Shown one piece after another: positions 1 to 7,645 of a stretch of 12,863 nucleotides of DNA. The translations under genes were made by a program, and so were the position numbers. The notes beneath the pieces were generated by a model, which was not told where the DNA came from, searched no databases, and worked only from the letters and a program-made list of their open reading frames with translations. Each line of letters begins with the position of its first letter. The first letter of the stretch is position 1. The DNA comes from Candidatus Competibacteraceae bacterium. Lineage in GTDB: Bacteria; Pseudomonadota; Gammaproteobacteria; Competibacterales; Competibacteraceae. Location: NCBI GenBank assembly GCA_012032855.1, contig JAAUQA010000036.1, positions 1-12,863 of the forward strand, in the 5' to 3' direction.

Positions 1-113
1 AGCGGATGTAGCATACCGCTGTAAAGTTCGCCGAACCGGGTCGATACCAAATGCGCCGCCGCTTGATTAGGCAATAGGCACAACACACCCGCCAGCACCA
101 GCCACTGACGCAT
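1..113 (-). CDS. HupE/UreJ-family membrane protein, N-terminal part (runs off window)
   Basis: This is a partial gene read from an ATG at 113-111 toward the left edge; 37 complete codons are visible. The product starts MRQWLVLAGVLCLL, a short hydrophobic signal-like segment ending in AAA, followed by a histidine and then FGELYSGMLHP. That opening resembles the first conserved block of HupE/UreJ proteins, where a histidine follows the signal and an HP motif begins the first transmembrane helix. The start codon overlaps the stop of the preceding hupE-like gene by one base (TGATG), so translation is probably coupled. Known family role: HupE/UreJ proteins are linked to nickel or cobalt uptake for hydrogenase or urease; no substrate can be read from this fragment. 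The family call rests on a short stretch and on context. Confidence 0.6.
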   Translation of the reverse strand, partial: MRQWLVLAGVLCLLPNQAAAHLVSTRFGELYSGMLHP

Positions 114-727
114 CACGAAGCAGCGAACAGATTCAAGCCGATGAAATACACGCCGATTGCCGCGATACCGGCGCCGGCACAGCGCACGACCCAAGTACCC
201 ATGGGCCAAGCAACGAGTATCCCCAAAACAATTCCGCATAGATGCAGCAGGCCGGTGGAGATGACAAAGCCGATGGCATAAGCCAGAGGATTCGCCGCTG
301 CCGGTAATTCGGTACCGTGCGCATGCCCGTGCCAGATTGCAAAGAACGCGACCAGCAGACCCGCGACCCATAGCGGAGGACGCAAAGCCATGGCCACCAT
401 CAGCCCCAGCACCAGGGCCGAAACCGAGATACCTACCTCGATCAACGGTAGCGGCATTCCCATGATACCCAGCAGGCCGCCAAAAGCCATCACGACCGGA
501 AAAGTGATAGGCAACACCCAAATGGCCGGCCGGCCCAGTTGCGCCCCCCACAACCCTACGGCAACCATTGCAACCAGATGATCCAGGCCGAAAATGGGAT
601 GTAAGAAACCACTAATCAGGCCACCGGCAACGCCGACTTCGGCATGGGCGTAGGCGTTAGTAACAACAAACATTAACAAGCAGGTCATTAGCAGGCGAAT
701 GGCAGGAAACTGTGCATTGATTTTCAT
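113..727 (-). CDS. HupE/UreJ family protein (putative Ni/Co transporter)
   Basis: This 204-residue protein begins with a signal peptide (about residues 1-27, ending AYA before HAE) and then has about six hydrophobic segments. Two family hallmarks are visible: a histidine-aspartate motif in the first helix (H43-P44 to D49-H50, FLHPIFGLDH) and the HGHAHGTE motif at residues 133-140. In studied HupE proteins such residues are needed for metal uptake, so inner-membrane transport of nickel or cobalt is the likely role. The ATG at 727 was chosen because it gives a clean signal peptide and overlaps the stop of the upstream hupE-like gene (ATGA). The frame stays open far upstream to 1141, but that extension belongs to the frameshifted neighbour and is not part of this protein. 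Length matches the family. Confidence 0.88.
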   Translation of the reverse strand: MKINAQFPAIRLLMTCLLMFVVTNAYAHAEVGVAGGLISGFLHPIFGLDHLVAMVAVGLWGAQLGRPAIWVLPITFPVVMAFGGLLGIMGMPLPLIEVGISVSALVLGLMVAMALRPPLWVAGLLVAFFAIWHGHAHGTELPAAANPLAYAIGFVISTGLLHLCGIVLGILVAWPMGTWVVRCAGAGIAAIGVYFIGLNLFAAS

Positions 728-1707
728 AGGACTACCCTCGGTAACACGATATTGGCTAGACGACTGATAAACCAGAAGCTCGCCACCGTGCCCATGACGT
801 AAACACTGAAGGTTTCTGACCAGCGGGGCAACTCGGCTTGCAACCGGCGATGCGACCACAGCAGGGCCAGCACCAGTAAAACGAAAACAGACTTGTCCGA
901 TCTCTACGCCGACGTTAAAGAACAGCAGAGCAGCCGGCACATTTTCTGGCGGTAGACCTATATCTGTCAGGGCGCTGGCGAAACCGAATCCGTGCAATAA
1001 ACCAAAGCCGAAAGCCACCGCCCACGGGTAACGGCCTGTCCAGCTCGGCTCGCCGCGGCTTCTTGTATCACCTCTACCGCCACGACCACGATGCTGAGCG
1101 CAATAGCAGCATTCACCGGCGCTTCCGGTACCCCGATCCAACCCAAGGTGGCCGCTGCCAGCGTGATGCTGTGAGCGATGGTGAAGGCAGTAATTGTTTT
1201 GATCAGCGTGCCGACACGGTTCACCAACAGCATTAATCCCAGCACGAACAGCAGGTGATCGATACCAAGCAGAATATGCTCGAAGCCCAACGGCACATAA
1301 GAAGCGAATACTTGAGAAAGTGGTAAGCGACCGTCGGGGGTTAGGACGATGCTGGGTTCTGCGCCGGTCAGGGTAATACTCTGGGTGGATTGATCCAAAC
1401 GGGTAAGCCTCACTACCACCGCCGAGTAGCTCAACCCCAGACGCTCGAAACTCAATCGGCCAAACAAGCCTTTTTCACCGCAGTCCAGCCGTGGTTCGTC
1501 ATGCCGGCAATGTTCGGGATACACTGCTGTGGGCGGCTGCATGTTGGTCGATGAGGAATAGGTCCAATAGATCAGATAAACGCCCTCTCGGGTCTCGCGT
1601 ATTTCCAGAAGGGCAATCGGGGTTTCGTGAGACCAACACCATTGCGGCGCAAACAGAATAAACAGCAGTGTGATTGCTGTGATCGGTCTGAGACTTGATC
1701 GACTCAT
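724..1707 (-). pseudogene. HupE/UreJ family protein, larger type, with two compensating frameshifts
   Basis: The first 216 or so codons read in one frame from ATG 1707: a signal peptide (cleavage near WSHE), an extracytoplasmic region of about 110 residues, then the membrane part with GFEHILLGIDH at residues 141-151. Near 1056-1059 one base seems to be missing and homology moves to another frame, which encodes RYPWAVAFGFGLLHGFGFA and ALLFFNVGVEIGQ, both typical of the larger HupE/UreJ type. Near 888-893 one base seems extra and the original frame resumes, encoding VFVLLVLALL and a C-terminus with ASFWFISRLANIV, ending at TGA 726-724. The total span is 984 bases, divisible by three, so the shifts cancel. 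The start overlaps the isomerase stop and the end overlaps the next gene's ATG, so the operon architecture is intact. It is either a sequencing artefact or a gene with a scrambled stretch of about 55 codons. Confidence 0.8.
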
Positions 1708-2573
1708 TCGCCACTTTCCATAGCGAGTCTAACGGCTTCGATCTGTTGTAAATCCCATCCTTCGGGAGGGGTATTCAGTTCTATCCGAATGTCATAGCGT
1801 GCTGCAATGCCACGCAACGCTTCGGCTAGTTCAGCTTGCATGGCTTGCGCCTTCCAATCCTCACCCACCTGAGAACGGATCGTGTCGAAAATCGCCGGCT
1901 TTGCCCGGATACCGCGCAGTTGATTCGAGCCAAAGTGCCAACCAGCCGCTGATCGGACAGGCGTCCATTGATTTTCGGGGCTATTAATAAGGGCTGCTGC
2001 GTCAGTTTTTCCAAACAAAAATTCGAGATTCTCAGCGGGTCGTTTTTGGTAGCGACGGGTTTTGCTCTGCCATTCGGTGGAAGTCGGGTTGGCGGCCAAT
2101 GCAGCGGCTAGTTCACTAGCTTGAGCGGATGCTTCCGGACCGCCAACCTTAAATTGTTCGAAGTCGTATGCATCGGGTCGATCATAGGCGGCGCGGTTTT
2201 TCTCAAACCAGGCGAGCAATTTCTGTTCTGTCGGGGGGCCTATCACGACACGATTAAATAACACGTTGCGTAATTTCAGAATGAGGCGCTGACGAATCAT
2301 CTCGTCGCCCTTGTCGAGTCCCATCAAGCGGGCTTCTCGGTACAGCACCTCGTTTTGCGCCCATTTGACCGTTAGATCGGCCATTTCCTGTTCGCTTGGC
2401 GCGCGGCCCTGATTGTCTTTATAAATGCCAGCAATTTCAGCGTATTTGGAATCATCTATCTGAATGCGGCGCGGGTCTTCTTGACTGCCGATAACGACCC
2501 GATCCATGACGAAAATGACTGTTCCCAGTAATAAAAACTGAATTAACGGTTGTTTAAGTAGAGATAAAACCAT
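1704..2573 (-). CDS. Peptidylprolyl isomerase, PpiC/parvulin-like, membrane anchored
   Basis: The 289-residue product has one N-terminal hydrophobic segment (about residues 8-26, IQFLLLGTVIFVMD) that fits a signal anchor, then a helical region of the SurA/PpiD type (about 35-125: a proposed helix carrying EQEMADLTVKWAQNEVLYREA), then a C-terminal parvulin-like domain (about 135-275) ending in the familiar RYDIRIE. Known role of the family: cis-trans isomerisation at proline or chaperoning of envelope proteins in the periplasm. The domain is divergent, so catalytic activity cannot be assumed. It is the first gene of the minus-strand operon and its stop overlaps the next ATG by four bases, suggesting it assists folding of the HupE-like proteins downstream. 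No good ribosome binding site is seen before ATG 2573. A Pho-box-like site lies 52 bases upstream. Confidence 0.8.
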   Translation of the reverse strand: MVLSLLKQPLIQFLLLGTVIFVMDRVVIGSQEDPRRIQIDDSKYAEIAGIYKDNQGRAPSEQEMADLTVKWAQNEVLYREARLMGLDKGDEMIRQRLILKLRNVLFNRVVIGPPTEQKLLAWFEKNRAAYDRPDAYDFEQFKVGGPEASAQASELAAALAANPTSTEWQSKTRRYQKRPAENLEFLFGKTDAAALINSPENQWTPVRSAAGWHFGSNQLRGIRAKPAIFDTIRSQVGEDWKAQAMQAELAEALRGIAARYDIRIELNTPPEGWDLQQIEAVRLAMESGE

Positions 2574-2624
2574 GAGGAAAAGGCTGATGAGTGAATTATC
2601 GATTTTTTAGTAAATCAGCGGAAT

Positions 2625-2642
2625 GTGACAGCAGCATGACAA
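2625..2642 (-). promoter_or_regulatory. Pho-box-like site upstream of the isomerase-hupE operon
   Basis: Read on the minus strand the site is TTGTCAT-GCTG-CTGTCAC. It is two heptamers separated by four bases, matching the PhoB consensus heptamer CTGTCAT/C in 6 of 7 and 7 of 7 positions. An AT-rich stretch with a possible -10 (TACTAA at 2612-2607) starts 12 bases further on, which is the expected geometry for a PhoB-activated promoter. The match is seen directly; PhoB binding is inferred. Confidence 0.5.
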
Positions 2643-2644
2643 CC

Positions 2645-2673
2645 ACAAAAACCGCCCGCTAATGATGGGCGGT
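2645..2673 (-). terminator. Rho-independent terminator-like hairpin, minus strand
   Basis: ACCGCCC (2673-2667 on the minus strand) pairs perfectly with GGGCGGT (2657-2651), with a nine-base loop, and is followed at once by a T-rich tail (TTTTTGTGG). It works as a terminator only for minus-strand transcripts. No gene is visible to its right on that strand before the divergent gene at 2892, so it would end an antisense or small RNA, or act as an attenuator in a long isomerase leader. Confidence 0.6.
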
Positions 2674-2717
2674 GCTGCCAAGCTCACGATCAATGGAAAA
2701 CGTCAAAGGCCAAACCG

Positions 2718-2735
2718 CTGTAATAGAAATGTCAT
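2718..2735 (+). promoter_or_regulatory. Second, weaker Pho-box-like site upstream of the PHP-type gene
   Basis: CTGTAAT-AGAA-ATGTCAT has two heptamers with a four-base AT-rich spacer and matches the PhoB consensus in 6 of 7 positions for each heptamer. A convincing -10 at the right distance is not seen, so it is less secure than the site at 2625-2642. It points toward the secreted PHP-type phosphoesterase-like gene, which would make biological sense. Confidence 0.35.
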
Positions 2736-2761
2736 AAATCCATGCCTTCCTCGTAACGAAA

Positions 2762-2861
2762 ACTCTTTAGAGTCGCGTCCTGGCTCGAAAGCCAACTCGG
2801 TTACCCGCTGACCGATATTAGCTACCCCAACGGCAATCTTTGCATCGACTTGTCTTGACTC
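2762..2861 (+). promoter_or_regulatory. Structured 5' leader of the DUF3604/PHP gene
   Basis: Several hairpins stack in this stretch just before the gene at 2892: ACTC/GAGT (2762-2765 with 2770-2773), TGGCT/AGCCA with a CGAA loop (2781-2785 with 2790-2794), and CGGTTA/TGACCG with a five-base loop (2798-2803 with 2809-2814, one G-U pair). GAGTC at 2770-2774 can also pair with GACTC at 2857-2861 and close the whole element. I could not match it to a riboswitch class. Its strand is uncertain because the same helices form in the minus-strand RNA. The rest of 2574-2891 holds only the two Pho-box-like sites and the terminator hairpin. Confidence 0.35.
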
Positions 2862-2891
2862 ACGATCACCAACACTTCAGAGAGAAAAACT

Positions 2892-4967
2892 ATGGGCTAT
2901 AGCAACAATAAGGTATTTAATAGAAAGGTGTTAACGGCGGCGGTTCTCGCCGCCTTAGCGGCGTCGAGTTCCGCGATCGCCCAAAACATCATCGTCGGTA
3001 ATCCGGGCGGTGATCTTCCTCCTCCGGCTGAACCGGATGGCGAAGGCGAGTACCGCGCCGGCGATTTTCACAACCACACGACTTGCTCCGATGGATCAAC
3101 CTCGGTGCGCACGCTGACCCGTGAAGCGCTGGCGCGTCACGATTGGTTCATTCATGTCGGTCATTCCGGGCGCGGCCCGCGCGACTGCCGGGTATCCGAC
3201 TTCCTTTATCATTCGTTCGGCGGTGGCTCGGGCGTAGGGTTATGGACCAACACCCTAAGCGCTGAAGATGGCGAAATAATCAAGGGCGACGAACGCACAC
3301 GCGATTTCAACATAACTAATTATGATGGTACGGAAGTCACTCAAACCGTTCAGGACATGTGGCGTTGGCAGTCCCTGCAAGAATTCAATCTCGGCGATAT
3401 TGTCGATGAACGGGAATATCCCGGCAACGACGACAAGGTCGCCTTCCTGGGGCTGGAATGGGTTGTTCCCGGCCACGAACATGCTTCCAACTCCATCATC
3501 ACCGGTCAATACGGTGCGGAACCCCGCGCTGATGCGCTTGCGCAGTTCGAGTATTGCTTCGCGCGCAACTCAGACGATACCAGCCAAGGTGGCGGTCAGG
3601 GCTGGACTTGCGAAATTTCCGAAGCAAACAACAACAAACTCAAGCAACTGTTTGTGAATCGCCCCGAGGAAGGGACGGCGGACTACAATTCGACCCTGGT
3701 CGACGGTATTAATATTGAGGACAACGGCGAGCACGTAAAATCGGTAGCCGCCATTCTGTGGATGGAAGAGAAATTCCCCGGCGAAGGTTTCTTCGTTCAA
3801 GCTCACGTCGAGCGCCAGGGCGCATACTTGCCCGGAGAAAACCGTGGCTGGAATGTCGAGCACATGCGCGATGCCAACACCTTGGTGCCGGAAGCCGCTA
3901 TCGGCTTTGAATCTCAGCCGGGTCACCAAGCGCAACCGAATCGTGGCTCTTACAGCGGTGGTCGTCCTACAGCGGGATTTTGGACTTATGGCGGCACCGG
4001 GGCTTATGCAGGCGCCGAGGTTTCCAAACCGGGATTAGATTTCAACGGCAATCCGATCAACCCGGCCACCACACCGGAATGCCAAGTGCCCGGCGTCAAC
4101 TGCGACAACGTTCCGCGTACCGTACTCAGCCGTCCGGGCATTCGCACCATGTGGGACGCAATGCTCAGCGAAGGTCGCCGCTTCTGGTTCTTCGGCTCTT
4201 CGGACTGGCACAATCGCGGTTCCTTTGGACCACTGGACTTCGAGTCCGACAACGACTTCTGGCCCGGCGAGTACCAAGACAACTACACCTATGTGATCGA
4301 CAACAATCCCAACAATCCAGCTCGGGATGTCGTCGATGCGCTGCGCAGTGGCAATACCTTCGTGGTGCAGGGCCAACTCATCGACAAGATGGAGTTCACG
4401 GCGTGTGTTGGCAATGATTGCGCCACCATGGGTGAAACGCTCAAAGTTCGTGATGGTGCCCGGGTGCGAGTCACCCTGGAATTGCGCGATCCGGAAGGCG
4501 CTAACCGCAGCCCCTACAAATTCAATAACCCAGCCTTGTTGCAAATTGGGACTGAGCAGCCCATCAACCAGCCGGAACTGGCGCACGTCGATTTAATCAC
4601 GGGCAGAGTGTTCGGCGTGATCCCGCCGACCAGCCCGGAATACTACAATCCATTGGCGCCCGAGAGCACCAAGATCGCCCAACAATGGACTGGTTCTAGC
4701 CTGGGCCGCCGTGAAGACAAGCGCCTGACTTATAGCTTCCGCGTCGAAGGTGACAGCTACATTCGGGTGCGTGGTTCCAATCTGCCTCCCGCAACGCCTC
4801 ACGCGCGTGATGTGGACGGGAATCCCTTGGCTGACAATTTGAAAGACAATATCGCCTGTAATGATCCGCTGTGCCCGCCGCATGTCGAGGGCAAGTTGGA
4901 TAAGGACCTCGAAGCCTGGAGCGATGTTTGGTTCTACAGTAACCCGATTTTCATTGAAGTCGAGTAG
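2892..4967 (+). CDS. Secreted DUF3604 protein with PHP-like metal-dependent phosphoesterase motifs
   Basis: The 691-residue product has a Sec signal peptide (residues 1-31, charged start, hydrophobic core VLTAAVLAALA, cleavage after AIA). The mature part opens with GDFHNHTTCSDGS (57-69), which has the HxH and D of the first PHP motif (H60, H62, D67). Other likely metal ligands are H88 and H91 (IHVGHSG), E189 and the GHEH group (H195, H197), and D438/H440 in SSDWH, matching the last PHP motif (D-x-H). DUF3604 proteins are large exported relatives of the PHP phosphoesterase superfamily; the substrate is unknown. Start ATG 2892 follows a purine-rich AGAGAGAAA. Upstream lie a Pho-box-like site and a structured leader, which together with the second secreted phosphoesterase at 9030 hint at a role in phosphate or nucleotide scavenging. 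The frame is intact. Confidence 0.85.
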   Translation: MGYSNNKVFNRKVLTAAVLAALAASSSAIAQNIIVGNPGGDLPPPAEPDGEGEYRAGDFHNHTTCSDGSTSVRTLTREALARHDWFIHVGHSGRGPRDCRVSDFLYHSFGGGSGVGLWTNTLSAEDGEIIKGDERTRDFNITNYDGTEVTQTVQDMWRWQSLQEFNLGDIVDEREYPGNDDKVAFLGLEWVVPGHEHASNSIITGQYGAEPRADALAQFEYCFARNSDDTSQGGGQGWTCEISEANNNKLKQLFVNRPEEGTADYNSTLVDGINIEDNGEHVKSVAAILWMEEKFPGEGFFVQAHVERQGAYLPGENRGWNVEHMRDANTLVPEAAIGFESQPGHQAQPNRGSYSGGRPTAGFWTYGGTGAYAGAEVSKPGLDFNGNPINPATTPECQVPGVNCDNVPRTVLSRPGIRTMWDAMLSEGRRFWFFGSSDWHNRGSFGPLDFESDNDFWPGEYQDNYTYVIDNNPNNPARDVVDALRSGNTFVVQGQLIDKMEFTACVGNDCATMGETLKVRDGARVRVTLELRDPEGANRSPYKFNNPALLQIGTEQPINQPELAHVDLITGRVFGVIPPTSPEYYNPLAPESTKIAQQWTGSSLGRREDKRLTYSFRVEGDSYIRVRGSNLPPATPHARDVDGNPLADNLKDNIACNDPLCPPHVEGKLDKDLEAWSDVWFYSNPIFIEVE

Positions 4968-4989
4968 CACGTTGAGATTGCAGTCCAAT

Positions 4990-5019
4990 GTCGGGTTACG
5001 GCCTACGGCCTAACCCGAC
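4990..5019. repeat. Dispersed palindromic repeat (REP/MITE-end type)
   Basis: GTCGGGTTA (4990-4998) and TAACCCGAC (5011-5019) form a perfect nine-base inverted repeat, and the interior GGCC/GGCC (5000-5003 with 5007-5010) extends the stem around a TAC loop. Palindromes with the TCGGGTTA...TAACCCGA core are common intergenic repeats in many proteobacterial genomes. It sits between the PHP-type gene and the EF-hand gene and could stop or stabilise transcript ends. There is only one copy in the window. Confidence 0.65.
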
Positions 5020-5050
5020 CTACCACGACTCGGTTAGGAGACACTTGATA

Positions 5051-5535
5051 ATGAGAATCCCCGCGGTCCTCCTGCTTAGCTGTATGACCGGTTTGCTGAT
5101 GACATCCGGAATCAGTCTTGGCGAGACTAACGGTATCGAAAAAAGCCACGCCAAAGCTATAGTGAAAGCCATTTTTAGCCGGCTCGATTGTGATCTTGAC
5201 GGCACTGTCGATCCCTCGGAAGTCGATGATCACTTCGCTCAGTTATGGCACCGATCGATCGGGACCAATCTCGAACCCTGTCGAAAAATGAGTATGCGCT
5301 CACCCACCGCACGGTGCCCGATGACATTGGCATAGCGTTGTTCCGGGACGCGGATGCCAATGGCGACGACCGGATCAGCGTCAGCGAGTTCCGCAAGCAT
5401 CTGGAACGTATGATTCTCGCTGTCGATAGCGATGGTGATCGCGAAGTATCGCTGAAAGACGTGGGCTTGAAGCCCATGCCGACGTTCAAAACAAGCCCGT
5501 TTGTAGCATCAAAATCCGGTGCCGAAGACTCATGA
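5051..5535 (+). pseudogene. Exported four-EF-hand calcium-binding protein, frameshifted
   Basis: Translation from ATG 5051 (AGGAG at 5036-5040) gives a signal peptide (MRIPAVLLLSCMTGLLMTSG) and a first EF-hand loop at residues 46-57 (D46, D48, D50, G51, E57). In this frame a stop comes soon after 5335. From about 5245 a second frame carries three more loops: DRDQSRTLSKNE, DANGDDRISVSE and DSDGDREVSLKD, all with acidic residues at positions 1, 3, 5 and 12 or accepted substitutes. One base appears to be missing around 5232-5255; adding it restores a 161-residue protein with four EF-hands in two pairs. The stop (TGA 5533-5535) overlaps the ATG of the oxygenase gene by four bases, so the pair is translationally coupled. 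The likely role is calcium binding in the periplasm or outside the cell. It is either an assembly error or a broken gene. Confidence 0.8.
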
Positions 5536-6197
5536 CGGATGTCACCGTCAAAGCGCTGTTTCCTACGCCTTTCATGAAAGTGAGTGGCTTGTTACCAGCG
5601 AATCTGGTGCAAGCTTGCGTCGAGCATATTTTGGCAGCGGATACGCAAATCAATGCGAAGTCGTCGTTACTTCACCATACCGATATTGCCGACCCCGCTG
5701 CCGAAAGCCCATATCAGCGGGTCAATGAGCTGGTAACGCCGCATTTGACTAAATTCGGCGAGCTGCTGTTTGGACAAGAACTCGACTGGATGATCAAAGA
5801 GATTTGGACCAATGTATTGGAACCGGGCGGTTACCAAGCCATTCACGCCCATTCCAACAGCTTCATTTCCGGCATCATTTACCTTACGGAAAGTCACCCG
5901 TCGGCGAGGACAGTGTTTCACCGGAGTATCGGTGGCCGCGAGTTCATCTTTAGCAACGACAATCCGGATGCCAGTATCGGCCCGTACAACGGTAACAAAT
6001 GGATCGGCCCGGAAACCCATCCCGGCGACCTGGTGCTCTACCCCAGTTACCTCCTCCATGAAGTGCCTCGCAACGAAGGGCAGCGTCGCATGACCATCGC
6101 GCTCAACGCGATTCCCGATCGCCTGGATACCTGGGGCTATACCATTCGGTTCTCGAGTCACCGGAGCAGGGCCAACGGCGGAGATCGCAACAAGTGA
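5532..6197 (+). CDS. Putative 2OG-Fe(II) oxygenase (TIGR02466-like)
   Basis: The 221-residue protein has no signal peptide and should act in the cytoplasm. The core matches the 2OG-Fe(II) oxygenase group of the TIGR02466 type: HAHSNSFISGIIYL (H105, H107, N109, S113-G114) on the first jelly-roll strands, and PGDLVLYPSYLLHEVPRN with the distal iron ligand H176, followed by RRMTIALNAIP, where the arginine at 185 or 186 would hold 2-oxoglutarate and N192 closes the fold. Family members hydroxylate unknown substrates. The ATG lies inside the stop of the EF-hand gene (ATGA) and csgF starts 42 bases after its end, so it probably shares a transcript with the curli export genes. An amino-acid hydroxylase acting on the curlin precursors is a possible role, but that is inference only. 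Confidence 0.82.
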   Translation: MTDVTVKALFPTPFMKVSGLLPANLVQACVEHILAADTQINAKSSLLHHTDIADPAAESPYQRVNELVTPHLTKFGELLFGQELDWMIKEIWTNVLEPGGYQAIHAHSNSFISGIIYLTESHPSARTVFHRSIGGREFIFSNDNPDASIGPYNGNKWIGPETHPGDLVLYPSYLLHEVPRNEGQRRMTIALNAIPDRLDTWGYTIRFSSHRSRANGGDRNK

Positions 6198-6239
6198 TTG
6201 GCCCTTATTCCCGAGGATAGGTCGACGAGGTTGTTTGCC

Positions 6240-6665
6240 ATGCGAACCGTGATTTGTACCTTAGCCGTGTCCTTTTGTTTGACGTTCACTTTGACCGCAG
6301 CACACGGCAGCGAACTGGTTTACCAACCGGTTAATCCATCCTTCGGCGGTCGGCCACTCAACGGCCCGTTTCTACTCAATAGCGCCCAGGCACAGAACAG
6401 ATTCAAGGACCCGGACCAACAGCGCCGCGACGACGATCCCAGCGCGCAATTCGCCCGCGCCTTGGAAGGGCGGTTGCTCAACGCGCTGGCCAACCAAGTC
6501 GTGGAGGCGATTTTTGGCGAAAACGCCGCAGAAAGCGGATCGATCACGTTCGACGATCAGACTATCAATTTCGAACGCGGGCTAGAAGGCATTAGGGTCG
6601 AAATCATAGATACGTCCAACGGCAACACCACCGTGATCGACATACCGACTCTGCAGCTGGATTGA
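6240..6665 (+). CDS. csgF: Curli assembly protein CsgF
   Basis: The 141-residue product has a signal peptide (about 1-23, cleavage after AHG) and then the diagnostic CsgF N-terminus: VNPSFGG followed by NGPFLLNSAQAQN and FKDP. In E. coli CsgF this segment inserts into the CsgG pore and forms a second constriction, while the C-terminal domain anchors the nucleator at the surface. Here the C-terminal half (ARALEGRLLNALANQVVEAIF, then a beta-rich stretch with VEIIDTSNGNTTVIDI) is in line with the family, and length is normal (about 138 in E. coli). The ATG at 6240 was preferred to an upstream TTG at 6198 because it gives a clean signal peptide; a GAGG lies about nine bases before it. csgG starts 30 bases downstream. 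Confidence 0.93.
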   Translation: MRTVICTLAVSFCLTFTLTAAHGSELVYQPVNPSFGGRPLNGPFLLNSAQAQNRFKDPDQQRRDDDPSAQFARALEGRLLNALANQVVEAIFGENAAESGSITFDDQTINFERGLEGIRVEIIDTSNGNTTVIDIPTLQLD

Positions 6666-6695
6666 ACCGGGCGAGAATTGTACAGAGCCGACCTG

Positions 6696-7602
6696 ATGTA
6701 CAGATTTTTCACCGCAGCCCTTCTCGCTAGCAGCCTTGGCGGGTGCGCCACCACTAACTCCGTCCCGTCGGATCCCCCCACCGTTACCGAAACCACGCCC
6801 ATTCACAATGAGCTGTTGGAACTGCCGCCGCCGGAGCGCAAGTTGGTGGTGGCGGTTTACGATTACTCGGATCAAACCGGGCAACTGAAACCCGGCGAGA
6901 ACGTTACTAACTATTCCAGAGCGGTGACCCAAGGAGCAACCTCGATCTTAATCAAAGCATTGCAGGATGCGGGTCGTGGCCAGTGGTTTACCGTCCTCGA
7001 ACGCTCCCGTCTGGACAACCTGCTAAAGGAACGGCAGATCATTAAGGAAATGCGCAAGCGCTACGGCGAAACCGAGCGACTATTGCCACCCATGCTGTTC
7101 GCCGGCCTGATTCTGGAAGGCGGGGATTATCTCTTTTGACACCAATACCCAAACCGGGGGGCTGGGCGCGCGCTATCTGGGCGTCGGCGCCAACACCCAA
7201 TATCGCCAGGATACTGTCACGGTGTATCTGCGGGCGACTAGCACCCAGACCGGCGAGATTCTGAAATCGGTGATGGCGCGCAAGACCATCGCCTCAATCG
7301 GGGTCAGCGCCAGCGTATTCAAGTTCGTCAGTTTCAAGGAGCTGTTGGAAGTCGAAGCCGGCTATACCACCAACGAACCGGGGCAAGAGGCCATTAAACA
7401 GGCGATTGAAAAAGCCGTCTATGCGCTGATCGCTGAAGGGGCACAGAGTGGCCTGTGGGTCTTTCGTGATCATCAGCGCGGCAAACAGATTATCGAACTG
7501 TATCGGGCCGAAAAAAACGTTCAACCCCGTCCCGATTCTCCATCGTCGACGTCCGCGAGAAATAACAACCAGTTAGTTTCGCAGGTAGACGAGCCGACGT
7601 AA
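6696..7602 (+). pseudogene. csgG: Curli secretion channel CsgG, lipoprotein, one frameshift
   Basis: From ATG 6696 the product has a lipoprotein signal (MYRFFTAALLASSLGGC, lipidated C17), then CsgG landmarks: LPPPERKLVVAVYDYSDQTG, GATSILIKALQDAG, FTVLERSRLDNLLKER and LLPPMLFAGLILEGG. The frame then stops at TGA 7137-7139. Dropping one G from the GGGG run at 7122-7125 restores IISFDTNTQTGGLGARYLGVGA, a conserved CsgG block, and the frame continues to 7602 through VTVYLRATSTQTGEIL, GVSASVFKFVSFKELLEVEAGYTTNEP and a tail ending VDEPT. The repaired protein would be 301 residues, against 277 in E. coli, with extra length at the C-terminus. CsgG forms the nonameric outer-membrane channel through which curlin subunits leave the cell. 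The homopolymer position makes sequencing error the likeliest cause. An upstream TTG at 6678 is less plausible as start. Confidence 0.93.
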
Positions 7603-7645
7603 AGGTGTGGTAGCGCGCTCCAAGCAATAACCGCTTATTCGGGAT

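Noticed and set aside
113..1141. A single 342-residue open frame on the minus strand
   Set aside because: Its first part is the frameshifted middle of one HupE-like gene and its last 204 codons are a separate HupE-like gene with its own signal peptide and overlapping start; it is not a natural fusion.
2750..2870. Cobalamin or cyclic di-GMP riboswitch
   Set aside because: Short stretches resemble pieces of these classes (for example GATGCAAAG and CAGCGGGTAACCGA on the minus strand), but the essential B12 box and the GCAAACC-GAAA-GACGCAAAGC order are missing.
3570..4586. Long antisense open frames inside the PHP-type gene
   Set aside because: They have no family resemblance, no ribosome binding sites, and mirror codon bias of the well supported plus-strand gene.
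6198..6239. Upstream TTG start for csgF
   Set aside because: It would add 14 charged residues before a good signal peptide that begins at ATG 6240.
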